Source: JBHHXR01 sp046757205 (GTDB lineage: Bacteria; Pseudomonadota; Alphaproteobacteria; Rhodobacterales; Rhodobacteraceae). Taken from it: a DNA stretch of 40,827 bases. The DNA lies in assembly GCA_046757205.1 (NCBI GenBank), contig JBHHXR010000003.1:1-40827 (forward strand), read 5' to 3'. Positions 1-8,464 of this stretch are shown piece after piece (within the stretch, counting starts at the first letter, position 1; each line of letters begins with the position of its first letter). The notes under the pieces are model-generated. The model was given only the letters and a program-made list of their open reading frames with translations. It did not search any database and had not been told where the DNA came from. The position numbers and the translations under genes are program-made.

Positions 1-154
1 GCAGCAGCCCGGCGGCGTGCCACGTCGAACCGCAGGTCAGTTCGTCTCGCTCCAGCAGAACGACGTCCTGCCAGCCGGCCCTGGCCAGGTGATAGGCGAT
101 CGAAGCGCCGACTACACCGCCGCCGACAACCACCGCACGTGCATGAGTTTTCAT
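1..154 (-). CDS. FAD-dependent oxidoreductase, N-terminal fragment (dimethylglycine/sarcosine dehydrogenase-like)
   Basis: Only the first 51 codons are inside the window; the rest lies to the left. Translation from the ATG at 154-152 gives a Rossmann dinucleotide-binding start (AVVVGGGVVGASIAYHLA, residues 7-24), an acidic residue ending beta-2 (LLERDEL), then GSTWHAAGLL. The GGGVVG glycine pattern is the FAD ADP-binding motif. The GSTWHAAG stretch is characteristic of the DAO-fold family that oxidises N-methylated glycines (dimethylglycine and sarcosine dehydrogenases and relatives). The substrate cannot be told from this fragment. The gene is divergent from the M3 peptidase, with a 180-bp gap between the two starts that must hold both promoters. 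Confidence 0.8.
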   Translation of the reverse strand, partial: MKTHARAVVVGGGVVGASIAYHLARAGWQDVVLLERDELTCGSTWHAAGLL

Positions 155-334
155 GGGTCCGCTCCGCTGAAGAAAGGATTTGCGCCCTGTTTATCGCCGC
201 TTGCGGCTGTTCAACGCAAGCCGCCCGACTTGTCATCGACCGAATCCGACAGCACCCGGACCAGAGCCCCTTGCGGCCCTGTCACGCATTTGCTGTATAG
301 GCGCGAAACCCCGCGCAGTTCCCGGAGAACCCAG

Positions 335-2359
335 ATGAACCCTCTTCTGTCCGACTGGGACACACCCTTCGAACTGCCGCCTTTCGCCGAGATCGAGGAC
401 GCGCATTTCGCGCCGGCATTCGAGGTGGCGTTCGCCCGGGCGCGCGAAGCCCTCGACGCTGTCGCGGCCGATACGCAACCGCCCTCCTTCGCCAACACGA
501 TCGAGGCGATGGAGCGGGCCGACCGCCTGCTCGACCGTGTCGCCGGGGTGTTCTTCAATCTCGCCGGATCGGATACCAACGATACCCGCGAAGCTTTGCA
601 GCGCGACCTGTCGCCGAGGTTCGCCAGGTTCCATTCCCAGACGATAATGAACAGGGCTCTGTTTGCCCGCGTCGACGATCTTGCGCAGCGCATCGACACG
701 CTCGGCCTGAGCGGCGAACAGGCCCGCGTTCTCGACCTCTACCACCGCATGTTCGTACGCGCCGGCGCCAGGCTGGAAGGCGAGGCGCGAACGCGCCATT
801 CCCACATCATGCAGCGTCTCGCCAGCCTCGGCACCGCTTTCTCGCAAAACGTGCTGGCGGATGAACGGGACTGGTTCCTGCCGTTGTCCGATGACGATCT
901 TCAGGGCCTGCCGGATTTTCTGGTGGCCAGCGCTGCGGCGGCGGCCGGCGAACGGGGCCACGACGGGCACGGCATCACGCTGTCGCGAAGCCTGATCGTG
1001 CCGTTCCTGCAATTCTCGCCGCGCCGCGATCTCCGCGAAAAGGCGTTCGCCGCATGGGCCGCGAGGGGCGACAACGGCGGCGGCACCGACAACCGCGAAA
1101 TCGTCAGCGAAACCCTGGCGCTTCGCGAGGAGCGCGCGCGCCTGCTGGGTTATCCGGATTTCGCGGCTTTCAAGCTGGAAAACGAGATGGCCAAGACACC
1201 CGACGCCGTTCGCGATCTGCTGATGGCGGTCTGGAAACCGGCAAGGGCCGCCGCCCAACGCGACGCGGCGAAGTTGACGGCGCTGATGCGCGAGGACGGC
1301 ATCAACGGCGATCTGGCGGCCTGGGACTAGCGCTACTACGCCGAAAGGCTGCGCAGAGCCGAGCACGACCTCGACGAGGCCGAACTCAAGCCCTATTTTC
1401 AGCTCGAGAACATGATCGAGGCGCCATTCGACACGGCAAACCGGCTGTTCGGCCTCGGCTTCAGGCCGCTCGACGTCGAGCTTTACCACCCCGATGCCCG
1501 CGCCTGGGAAGTGAAAAACGGCGACCGCCACGTCGGCGTGTTTATCGGCGACTATTTCGCGCGCCCCTCGAAGCGCTCCGGCGCCTGGTGTTCGCGGTTC
1601 CGCGGCCAGTCCAGGCTCGACGGCGATATCCGTCCGATCACCGTCAACGTCTGCAACTTCGTGAAGCCCCGCGAGGGCGATCCGGCGCTGCTGACCTTCG
1701 ACGACGCGCGCACGCTGTTCCACGAATTCGGCCATGCATTGCATTCGCTGTTGTCGGACGTCACCTATGGTTTCATATCCGGAACTTCCGTGGCGCGCGA
1801 TTTCGTCGAATTGCCCAGCCAGTTCTACGAACACTGGCTGAGCGAACCGCAGGTCCTGTCGCGCTTCGCCCGCCATGCCGAGACGGGCGCGCCGATGCCC
1901 CGCGACCTGCTGGAACGGCTGAAGGCGGCGGAGAATTTCGATCAGGGTTTCGCGACGGTCGAATATGTCGCCTCGGCGCTGGTCGATCTCGATTTCCACG
2001 CCGGCCCGGCGCCCGCCGATCCGTTGCAGGCGCAGGCCGAAACGCTGAAACGCATCGGAATGCCGCCGGCCATAAGGATGCGCCACGCAACCCCGCACTT
2101 TCAGCACGACTTCGCCGGCGACGGCTATTCTTCCGGTTACTACTCCTACATGTGGTCGGAAGTGATGGACGCCGACGCCTTCGACGCCTTCCGCGAAGCG
2201 GGCGATCCGTTCGACGCCGACACCGCCGCCGGACTGGCGACGCACATCTACGCCGCCGGCGGATCGGCCGATCCGGCCGATCTCTACCTCGCCTTCCGCG
2301 GCCGGATGCCGGGTGTGGACGCGCTTCTCAGGGGGCGCGGCCTGGAGCCGGCGGTCTGA
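335..2359 (+). pseudogene. dcp: Dcp-like M3 family zinc peptidase interrupted by an in-frame TAG
   Basis: This would be a 674-residue cytoplasmic peptidyl-dipeptidase/oligopeptidase of family M3, near the usual 680. The start ATG at 335 follows a GGAG about nine bases upstream, and the protein begins MNPLLSDWDTPFELPPF. The zinc site HEFGHALH starts at residue 463 (1721), followed by FVELPSQFYEHW. Reading is broken at 1328-1330 by TAG inside AWD*RYYAE. Relatives carry a Trp there (WDWxYYAEK), so a TGG to TAG change at 1329 is the simplest explanation. The same frame continues intact on both sides, with family sequence to the TGA at 2359. As written, the product would stop at residue 331 and lack the zinc site. 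A true nonsense allele, suppression and a base-calling error cannot be separated from sequence alone. The stop lies 2 bp from the convergent CDF gene. Confidence 0.85.
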
Positions 2360-2361
2360 GT

Positions 2362-3264
2362 TCAGTCACTGGCTGGTTCGTCCCTGCGGAACGGATCCTG
2401 GTGGATGATCACCTCGGCGCTGGGAAACGCCTCCAGGATCGCGTGCCGGAGACCAGCCCCGATGGCGTGCGCCTCTGCCAACGGCTGGCTGCCGTCCAGT
2501 TCGATATGTATCTGTATGAAGGTTTTCGATCCGGCGGTCCGCGTTTTCAGGTCGTGAAATCCCAAGACGCCCGGCCAATCGCGGGTCATGGCCGCGACCC
2601 GATGAACGACTTCCGGCGGCGCCCGGCGATCCATCAGCGCGTCGAAGGCGCCGCGCCCGATGCGAAAAGCGCCGGCCAGCAGCATCACCGAGGCCGCTAT
2701 CGCCACGATCGAGTCGATCCGGCCCATCGCAAACAGCGCCGACGCCGCCAGCGCCAGCATGGCGCCGGCATTGGGCAGGAGGTCGGTCAGGTAGTGCAGG
2801 CTGTCGGCTGCAACCACGCGCGAACCGGTCCGGGCGGCGACGTGGCGCTGCCAGAGGACCAAAACGAGTGTCACCGCCATGGAAATCGCCATGACGGCGA
2901 TCCCACCGGTTTCCCGCGCCAGGGGCGGCGGGTCTTGCGAGATCAGCCGCCCCGTTGCCGCGACGCCGATGGTCAGCGCCGAAACGGCGACGAACGCGGC
3001 CTGCGCCAGCGCCGCCAGATCCTCGACGGATGTATGGCCGAAAGCGTGATCCTCGTCGGCCGGTTTGGTCGCGTACAGGATCGCCACCAGATTGGTCAGC
3101 GACATCAGCAAATCGAGTGCCGAATCGGTCAGGCTGGCAGCGACCGAAAGCGCCCCCGTGGCCGCCAGCGCCCAGAGTTTCAGCCCGACGAGAAAGATCG
3201 CGACGGCAACCGACGCGGCGCCGGCCCACGCATTCAACCGGCTGGCATTCTTCACGCTTCGCAT
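2362..3264 (-). CDS. Cation diffusion facilitator (CDF) metal transporter
   Basis: A 300-residue inner-membrane protein of the FieF/CzcD-like CDF family, which exchanges divalent metals (Zn, Fe, Mn, Cd or Co) for protons. Hydrophobic segments begin around residues 13, 36, 80, 115 and 155. Metal-site signatures are visible: TDSALDLL in TM2, DHAFGHTSVEDLAAL in the loop before TM3, and ADSLHYLTDLLPN in the fifth segment. The C-terminal cytoplasmic domain (from about residue 205) ends with HIELDGSQPLAEAHAIG and IIHQDP, typical of the dimeric ferredoxin-like metal-sensing tail. It lies four bases downstream of the glycosyltransferase-like gene on the same strand and is probably co-transcribed with it. 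It converges on the M3 peptidase. The transported metal cannot be assigned. Confidence 0.93.
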   Translation of the reverse strand: MRSVKNASRLNAWAGAASVAVAIFLVGLKLWALAATGALSVAASLTDSALDLLMSLTNLVAILYATKPADEDHAFGHTSVEDLAALAQAAFVAVSALTIGVAATGRLISQDPPPLARETGGIAVMAISMAVTLVLVLWQRHVAARTGSRVVAADSLHYLTDLLPNAGAMLALAASALFAMGRIDSIVAIAASVMLLAGAFRIGRGAFDALMDRRAPPEVVHRVAAMTRDWPGVLGFHDLKTRTAGSKTFIQIHIELDGSQPLAEAHAIGAGLRHAILEAFPSAEVIIHQDPFRRDEPASD

Positions 3265-3268
3265 GATC

Positions 3269-4129
3269 TCAGAACCATTGGCCGGGTTCCATGAAGCCGA
3301 GTTTCATCAGTTGCGCGGAAGACCAGTTGAACCTCCCCGAACGGCTCCACATGAAACTGTCGATGTCATAGGCGGAGCCGGGGTTGAGCTTCAGCGACTT
3401 GGCGGTCCGGAAGGACACCACAGCCATCGTCAGGTTGTTGTGCCACGGGCATGAAATCGTGTTGAGTTCGCTTTCGTTGAGGCGGAAGTCCGCGCCGATC
3501 TCCCTGCCCTTCGCTGCCTTGAACAGGCTGATTCTGTCGATCCGTCTCCGGTCCGCCGGCACATGCTCGTCGAATCGCCAGCGCAGACCGCCAAAAACCT
3601 CGATCTCGCGCTCGTGCCAGGTGTCGCCGGTCCGCCGCGTCGTACCATAATAGCCGGACCTGTCCAGATACGCGTTCTCAGGCGAAACCGCGTCGGGGTA
3701 GCGGCCGAGGTCATCGGCGTAGAGGTCGATCGTGTAGGTGAACACGGCCTCGCGCCGCTCGCTTTCGACGAAGGACAGCACATCGCGAATCGTCCTGGTT
3801 TCACAAAACGGAAAGAACAGGTATTCCGCATTGAAACACCAATACACCCATTTTCCCGCCAGCGCCGGAACCAGACGGTTGAGCGCACTGGCCGCATCGC
3901 GGGCGCCGGTGATCGGTTCATGCAAGACATGCAGGCCGGGGCGTTCCTCGATATCCGCGAAGGGGCTCTCGCCGATCAGCAGCAGCGTCCGGAAACCCAG
4001 ATTCTCGTGATGCGCCAGCGTGGAGTCCAGTTCGACGCTGTCCTCTGCGAAGATGACCGCAACCGGCCCCGGAGCCGACGCCACCGCCCCTTTCCCCGCC
4101 AGAATCGAGTGCCGGCCGTCACGGTTCAT
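3269..4129 (-). CDS. Glycosyltransferase family 2-like protein, DxD motif degenerate
   Basis: A 286-residue protein. The ATG at 4129 is preferred over an upstream in-frame TTG at 4165 because AGGG sits about ten bases before it. The fold cues are those of the Glyco_tranf_2_4 group: an N-terminal strand and helix (VAVIFAEDSVELDSTLAHH, then GFRTLLLIGE) and a central segment, WVYWCFNAEYLFFPFCETR. In the active family the central position normally reads D-x-D-E followed by aromatic-rich FFPFCE-type sequence. Here it reads N-A-E-Y, so the usual nucleotide-sugar/metal ligands are missing. Downstream TYTIDLYADDLG and the C-terminal W-rich part (SFMWSRSGRFNWSS) fit the same group. No signal peptide is seen. 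Family membership is from recalled patterns; catalytic activity is doubtful. Confidence 0.6.
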   Translation of the reverse strand: MNRDGRHSILAGKGAVASAPGPVAVIFAEDSVELDSTLAHHENLGFRTLLLIGESPFADIEERPGLHVLHEPITGARDAASALNRLVPALAGKWVYWCFNAEYLFFPFCETRTIRDVLSFVESERREAVFTYTIDLYADDLGRYPDAVSPENAYLDRSGYYGTTRRTGDTWHEREIEVFGGLRWRFDEHVPADRRRIDRISLFKAAKGREIGADFRLNESELNTISCPWHNNLTMAVVSFRTAKSLKLNPGSAYDIDSFMWSRSGRFNWSSAQLMKLGFMEPGQWF

Positions 4130-4434
4130 TTCGGGCGTTCCCTTTTCGCCAACATGATCCCGCAACTACAACAGACCGCTGCATTTGCAAAGAAGCACGA
4201 CGGCAGCCGCCCGATCGCCGCATTCGGCAAGAATCTGCCGGGGAATCAGCGGAAAAATCGGCTCGGCGAAACGGCAAATATTTTCGCTTGTAATCGAACC
4301 CGGCAAACAATATTTCGGGGCAGCATTTCTTTGCGCAGGCATTGAAAAGACTCTCTTGGCGACCAAAATAGGGAAAAGAGATCAACGGTACCAAGTCAGG
4401 AATGCGAATTGCTCTTACGAAAGGAAGTACGAGA
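4130..4434. other. 305-bp divergent intergenic region upstream of mucR
   Basis: No gene is supported here. An alternative TTG extension of the minus-strand glycosyltransferase-like gene would use 4130-4165. The part nearest mucR (about 4270-4420) is richer in A and T than its surroundings, with runs such as caaatattttcgc. That is the kind of DNA MucR/Ros proteins bind, so autoregulation is plausible but inferred. Confidence 0.5.
4342..4369 (+). promoter_or_regulatory. Candidate sigma70-type promoter for mucR
   Basis: TTGAAA at 4342-4347 and CAAAAT at 4364-4369 are separated by 16 bp, about 65 bp before the mucR ATG. The -35 matches 5 of 6 consensus bases and the -10 matches 4 of 6. This is a by-eye assignment. 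Confidence 0.3.
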
Positions 4435-4905
4435 ATGGCGGAGCAAGAAGTAATCGAAAAGGGAGAACTCCTCGCCCTCACGTCGGAAATCGTCAGTTCA
4501 CACGTTGCAAACAATGCGGTCGAACCGGTTCAGTTGCCTGAACTGATCCAAGCCGTTTTCGAAAAGCTGAACGTGTTGGCCAACGAACAGGAAGAGGCGC
4601 CGGTTGAACTGGTCCCTGCCGTGTCGATCAGAAAATCGGTGACGGACGACCACATCATCTGTCTCGAAGACGGCAAGAAGCTGAAAATGCTCAAGCGGCA
4701 CCTGATGACCGCATACGGCATGACGCCGGACGAGTACCGCGCCAAGTGGGGGCTCAAGCCCGACTATCCCATGGTGGCACCGAACTACGCCGCCAAGCGG
4801 CAGGAACTGGCCAAGAAGATCGGCCTCGGCCGGAAGCCGCGAAAGGCGAAGGCCGCCAAGGCGACGCCGGCGCGCGGAAAGACCAAGGCCAAGGCCAAGG
4901 CATAG
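4435..4905 (+). CDS. mucR: MucR/Ros family transcriptional regulator
   Basis: A 156-residue DNA-binding regulator of the alphaproteobacterial MucR/Ros family, which controls exopolysaccharide, motility and cell-cycle genes. The ATG at 4435 (MAEQEVIEKG) is chosen over an upstream in-frame ATG at 4402 because it follows AAGGAAG. The helical N-terminal oligomerisation part includes SEIVSSHVANN and LPELIQAVFEKL. The Ros-type zinc-finger region is CLEDGKKLKMLKRHLMTAYGMTP, followed by YRAKWGLKPDYPMVAPNYA. Against classical Ros (Cys-x2-Cys ... His ... His), the first Cys and first His are kept, the second Cys is Asp, and the second His is replaced in TAYGM. Some family members fold without a complete zinc site. 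The Lys/Ala-rich tail (KAKAAKATPARGKTKAKAKA) resembles a histone-like DNA-contacting extension. Confidence 0.93.
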   Translation: MAEQEVIEKGELLALTSEIVSSHVANNAVEPVQLPELIQAVFEKLNVLANEQEEAPVELVPAVSIRKSVTDDHIICLEDGKKLKMLKRHLMTAYGMTPDEYRAKWGLKPDYPMVAPNYAAKRQELAKKIGLGRKPRKAKAAKATPARGKTKAKAKA

Positions 4906-5001
4906 CACGGGGCGCGCGTTGCGGAACACCGCGACTGCCTGTAGAACGCGGCGTCCGCTCCGTATGGGGCAGGCGCCGCTTGCATTCCCGGAGCCCTTGG
5001 C

Positions 5002-6321
5002 ATGTCCGACGCCAGAAAACTGTTCGTGAAGACATACGGCTGTCAGATGAACGTCTATGACAGCGAGCGGATGGCGTCGGCGCTGGCGCCCGCCGGGTAC
5101 GAGACCACGGGCAGCGCCGAAGATGCCGACCTGATCGTGCTCAACACCTGCCATATCCGCGAAAAGGCGGCGGAGAAAATGTACTCCGAACTCGGCCGCT
5201 ACCGCCCGCTGAAAGAGGCGCGCCCGGACTTGAAGATCGCAGTGGCCGGCTGCGTCGCGCAGGCCGAGGGCGCGGAGATCATGGCCCGCCAGCCGCTGGT
5301 CGATATCGTGGTCGGGCCGCAAGCCTACCACCGTTTGCCGCGGATGGAGCGCCGGGCGCGGGAAGGCGAGCGGCTTGTCGACACCGATTTCCCGGCAGAG
5401 GACAAGTTCGACCATCTGCCGCGCGGCCCGAAAGCGAAGCACGGTCCGACCGCCTTTCTCACCATTCAGGAAGGGTGCGACAAATTCTGCACGTTCTGCG
5501 TCGTACCCTACACGCGGGGTTCCGAAAATTCCCGCCCGGTTGGAAAGGTGCTCGCCGAAGCCCGCGATCTGGTGGCCCGCGGTGTCGCCGAAATCACGCT
5601 GCTCGGCCAGAACGTGAACGCCTACCATGGCGCCGGGCCGGACGGCGACTGGAGCCTCGCGCGCCTGATCCGCGAACTGGCGAAGATCGCCGGTCTGGAC
5701 CGCATCCGGTTCACCACGTCGCACCCCGGCGACATGACCGACGATCTGATCGCCGCGTTCGGCGAAATTGAAAAGCTGATGCCGTACCTGCATCTGCCGG
5801 TTCAGTCGGGCTCCGACAAGGTGCTGAAGGCGATGAACCGCCAACACACCGCGGGCGATTACCTGCGTCTGATCGACCGCATCCGCGAAGCCCGCGAGGA
5901 TATTGCGGTTTCCGGCGATTTCATCGTCGGGTTCCCCGGCGAGGAAGAGCCGGACTTTCGCGCCACGCTCGATCTTTGCGATCGCGTCCGCTATGCGCAG
6001 GCCTATTCGTTCAAGTATTCGGCCCGCCCCGGAACCCCGGCCGCGGGCCGCGCTCAGGTCAGCGAGGACGTCAAGGCGGACAGGCTGCGGCGCTTGCAGG
6101 AGACACTGACGCGCCATCAGGATGCCTTTCAGAAAGGACTGGTCGGGCGGATCTTGCCGGTGCTCCTGGAAAAACCGGGGCGGAAACCCGGCCAGCTTGT
6201 CGGGCGATCCCCCTACCTGCAGCCGGTGCACCTGCAGGCGCCGCCCGATCGTCTTGGCGGGACCGTATCGGCCCGCGTCGTCTCGGCCGAAAGAAACTCA
6301 TTGTCGGGCGAGCTTGTCTGA
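5002..6321 (+). CDS. miaB: tRNA-2-methylthio-N6-dimethylallyladenosine synthase MiaB
   Basis: A 439-residue radical-SAM methylthiotransferase that converts i6A37 to ms2i6A37 in tRNAs reading UNN codons. The N-terminal UPF0004 domain carries three cluster cysteines (Cys14 in TYGCQMN, Cys50 in LNTCHIRE, Cys84 in AGCVAQ). The radical-SAM cluster is Cys159-x3-Cys163-x2-Cys166 (CDKFCTFCVVPYTRG). The C-terminal TRAM region (about 375-437) ends VVSAERNSLSGELV. Full length for the family. The ATG at 5002 follows a GGAG. It stands at the head of the miaB-phoH-ybeY-corC-lnt order common in alphaproteobacteria, here separated from phoH by two envelope genes. Confidence 0.97.
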   Translation: MSDARKLFVKTYGCQMNVYDSERMASALAPAGYETTGSAEDADLIVLNTCHIREKAAEKMYSELGRYRPLKEARPDLKIAVAGCVAQAEGAEIMARQPLVDIVVGPQAYHRLPRMERRAREGERLVDTDFPAEDKFDHLPRGPKAKHGPTAFLTIQEGCDKFCTFCVVPYTRGSENSRPVGKVLAEARDLVARGVAEITLLGQNVNAYHGAGPDGDWSLARLIRELAKIAGLDRIRFTTSHPGDMTDDLIAAFGEIEKLMPYLHLPVQSGSDKVLKAMNRQHTAGDYLRLIDRIREAREDIAVSGDFIVGFPGEEEPDFRATLDLCDRVRYAQAYSFKYSARPGTPAAGRAQVSEDVKADRLRRLQETLTRHQDAFQKGLVGRILPVLLEKPGRKPGQLVGRSPYLQPVHLQAPPDRLGGTVSARVVSAERNSLSGELV

Positions 6322-6421
6322 TCTGCAACAACTCCCGATTTTGTCGCCGTTGCCGGCAAAATCGTTGCGCGAAGCGCCATCGGAAACTATCGTCGCGGCG
6401 AAACGCGCAGAGACCAATCAA

Positions 6422-6979
6422 ATGACATTTCGCCACGTGGCGGCATTCCTGGCGCTCATGCTGTGTATCGGCATGGCCCCTTCTGCCCTGGCGCAGGGCG
6501 CCGGCGGCGGCGCCGGCCGTCTCGACGCCACGATCTGGGTCGATCCCGACGGTTGCGAACACTGGGTAATGGATACCGGATTTGAAGGTTTCATGAGCCC
6601 GCGCCTCAACCGCGACGGCACCCCGCGCTGCCTCAACCGCGACAGGTTTCGCTGCAACAAGGTCGGCACGGCAGCTCTTTTCGAGGTCGACAGCGCCGAG
6701 TTGTCCAAAGATGCGCGGGCGCGCCTGACGGCGTTCTTCATCAAGGAAATCGGCGGCGGCAAGACGAAGTTCCTTGTCGACGGTCACACCGACAACACGG
6801 CGTCCACGGAACATAATCTGGCACTGTCGAAGCAGCGCGCGGAAGCCGTCGCCGGGATCGTTCGTTCGCTTGGCGCCACTGCGCAGGCAAGGGGTTTCGG
6901 AGAGTTGTCGCCGGTAGCATCGAATTCCAACGAGGCAGGACGGTGTCTCAACCGCCGGGTGGAGATTTTTTGTGAGTGA
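6422..6979 (+). CDS. Secreted OmpA-family protein with an N-terminal WVDPDGC motif
   Basis: A 185-residue exported protein. Residues 1-25 are a signal peptide ending APSALA|Q. Residues 38-70 form a compact segment bounded by cysteines (WVDPDGCEHW ... PRLNRDGTPRC). The rest, from about residue 80, is an OmpA-like peptidoglycan-binding domain: LFEVDSAELSKDAR, VDGHTDNTAS, NLALSKQRAEAV and the terminal NRRVEIF, with the usual Asp and Arg meso-DAP contacts present. It is probably periplasmic and tethered to the cell wall. The ATG at 6422 is chosen because the signal peptide begins there; upstream codons in the frame overlap miaB. The next gene starts inside its last eight bases and repeats the WVDPDGC motif, so the two are coupled and probably arose by partial duplication. 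Confidence 0.88.
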   Translation: MTFRHVAAFLALMLCIGMAPSALAQGAGGGAGRLDATIWVDPDGCEHWVMDTGFEGFMSPRLNRDGTPRCLNRDRFRCNKVGTAALFEVDSAELSKDARARLTAFFIKEIGGGKTKFLVDGHTDNTASTEHNLALSKQRAEAVAGIVRSLGATAQARGFGELSPVASNSNEAGRCLNRRVEIFCE

Positions 6980-7301
6980 AATTCCTGTTTCCGGGCCTTG
7001 CCGGCCGCGCCGTGTGGTTGCTTGCCTGGGGGCAGTGACGCTGCTGGCGGCCTGCAGCCTCGGCGAGATGGTGAACAAGGATACAACGGTCGATCAGGGT
7101 ATCGACGGCGGCAGCCTTGAAGCGATGACCTCAGGAATATGGGTCGATCCCGACGGCTGCGACCACTGGATCATAGACGACGGCGTCGAAGGCTACATGA
7201 CGCCGCGCCTCACGCCCGAGGGCTTGCCGCTCTGCCGCGAAGGGGCTGTTCCGGGCACGGTGTCGGGCGATTTCGCGCGCGTGCTCATCGGACGAAACTG
7301 A
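6972..7301 (+). CDS. Small lipoprotein with WVDPDGC motif
   Basis: A 109-residue protein starting with GTG at 6972, overlapping the preceding OmpA gene by eight bases. The signal sequence ends in a lipobox, LLAAC, with Cys28 as the lipidated residue. Residues 56-88 (WVDPDGCDHWIIDDG ... PEGLPLC) repeat the 33-residue segment of the upstream OmpA protein, with 21 of 33 positions identical by my count. No OmpA domain follows; the tail is short (GDFARVLIGRN). The +2 residue after Cys28 is Ser, so outer-membrane sorting is expected by the E. coli rule. The function is unknown. A likely inference is that lipoprotein and OmpA protein act together at the cell wall/outer membrane. Confidence 0.85.
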   Translation: MSEIPVSGPCRPRRVVACLGAVTLLAACSLGEMVNKDTTVDQGIDGGSLEAMTSGIWVDPDGCDHWIIDDGVEGYMTPRLTPEGLPLCREGAVPGTVSGDFARVLIGRN

Positions 7302-7327
7302 CGCTCCGGAGAGCGAATACTCTCTCC
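7302..7327 (+). other. Overlapping small inverted repeats after the lipoprotein gene
   Basis: CGCTC-CGGA-GAGCG (7302-7315) begins directly after the stop codon. It overlaps a second pairing, GGAGAG (7308-7313) with CTCTCC (7322-7327). The two hairpins exclude one another. No T-run follows, so an intrinsic terminator is not supported. The remaining 117 bp to phoH show nothing clear. Confidence 0.25.
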
Positions 7328-7444
7328 TCCGACCGGCACCGAAGACACGATAACACGTTGCGCTGACGATGTTTTGCCTTGCGTGCCCTTGGCGGCTGGG
7401 GCACCATCGGGGCAGTGCAACACAGCAGAATGGACTGAGACACC

Positions 7445-8464
7445 TTGGCGAAACCCGCCCTGACCGGAACGGTCAAGTCCGACGGCGCCTGCGACATGGC
7501 GCTCGATTTTCCCGAAAACCGACTGTTGATAGACCTGTGCGGCGAACTGGACCGGAACCTCGTCCAGATCGAGACCGCGCTCGGGATCGTGATCACCCGG
7601 CGCGGCAACCAGATTGCCCTGCATGGCGAAAAGGACGCCTGCGCCCGTGCCAGGGACGCGCTCGAGGAACTCTACAGGCGCCTGGAACACGGCCGCGACG
7701 TGGCCTCGGGCGATGTCGAGGCTGCCCTTCATTTCGGCAACGGCGATCATGCACCGGCCGCCGAAAACACGGGCCAGCTCGAAATGTTCGAGGGCGGAAA
7801 GGTCGAAATCAGAACCCGCAAGCGCATCGTCGAGCCGCGGACGAAAACCCAGAAGGCCTATGTCACGCAACTGATGAGCGAGCAGCTCGTTTTCGGGCTC
7901 GGGCCAGCGGGAACCGGCAAGACCTATCTTGCCGTCGCCGCCGCCGTCGCGATGTTTCTCGACGGCAGGGTCGACCGCATAATCCTCAGCCGCCCGGCGG
8001 TGGAGGCCGGCGAACGCCTCGGCTTCCTGCCCGGCGACATGAAGGAAAAGGTCGATCCCTACATGCAGCCGCTCTATGACGCGCTGAACGACTTTTTGCC
8101 CGCCAAGCAGGTCCAGAAGCTGATCGAAGAAAAAAGGATCGAGATCGCTCCGGTGGCCTTCATGCGGGGCCGTACGCTTTCCAGCGCCTATGTCGTCCTC
8201 GACGAAGCCCAGAACGCGACGACGATGCAGATGAAGATGTTCCTCACGCGTCTTGGCGAGGAAAGCCGGATGGCGGTAACCGGCGACATGACGCAGATCG
8301 ACCTGCCGCCCGGCACCTTTTCGGGTCTGGTCGAGGCGGAGCGGATCCTGCGCGGCGTCGACGGCATCGGCTTCACCCGGTTCACCGCCGAGGACGTGGT
8401 GCGCCACCCGCTGGTCGCGCGCATCATCGAGGCCTACGAGGCGAAGTCCGGCAAGCATGGCTGA
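7445..8464 (+). CDS. phoH: PhoH family ATPase
   Basis: A 339-residue PhoH-like cytoplasmic ATPase, probably acting with YbeY in RNA metabolism. An N-terminal KH-like region (FPENRLLIDLCGELDRNLVQIE ... ITRRGNQIALHG, about 20-80) precedes the ATPase. Walker A is GPAGTGKT (153-160), Walker B is VVLDEAQN (near 250), and the sensor region reads VTGDMTQIDLP. The frame opens with TTG at 7445, which lacks a convincing ribosome-binding site. An in-frame ATG at 7496 (MALDFPENRL) is a credible alternative start, so the first 17 residues are uncertain. The 3' end overlaps ybeY by eight bases, consistent with translational coupling. Confidence 0.95.
   Translation: MAKPALTGTVKSDGACDMALDFPENRLLIDLCGELDRNLVQIETALGIVITRRGNQIALHGEKDACARARDALEELYRRLEHGRDVASGDVEAALHFGNGDHAPAAENTGQLEMFEGGKVEIRTRKRIVEPRTKTQKAYVTQLMSEQLVFGLGPAGTGKTYLAVAAAVAMFLDGRVDRIILSRPAVEAGERLGFLPGDMKEKVDPYMQPLYDALNDFLPAKQVQKLIEEKRIEIAPVAFMRGRTLSSAYVVLDEAQNATTMQMKMFLTRLGEESRMAVTGDMTQIDLPPGTFSGLVEAERILRGVDGIGFTRFTAEDVVRHPLVARIIEAYEAKSGKHG

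Noticed and set aside
17..334. Upstream extension of the M3 peptidase frame
   Set aside because: The open frame runs back to 17, but the translated part before 335 has no family similarity and overlaps the divergent FAD oxidoreductase. GGAG before ATG 335 fixes the start.
1328..1330. Pyrrolysine or other recoding at the peptidase TAG
   Set aside because: Relatives have Trp at this position and no pylT/pylS context exists here; a TGG to TAG change is simpler.
233..2245. Long minus-strand open frame opposite the M3 peptidase
   Set aside because: Its composition is the Arg/Gly/Val-rich type typical of the complement of GC-rich genes, with no domain, and the plus strand carries clear M3 motifs.
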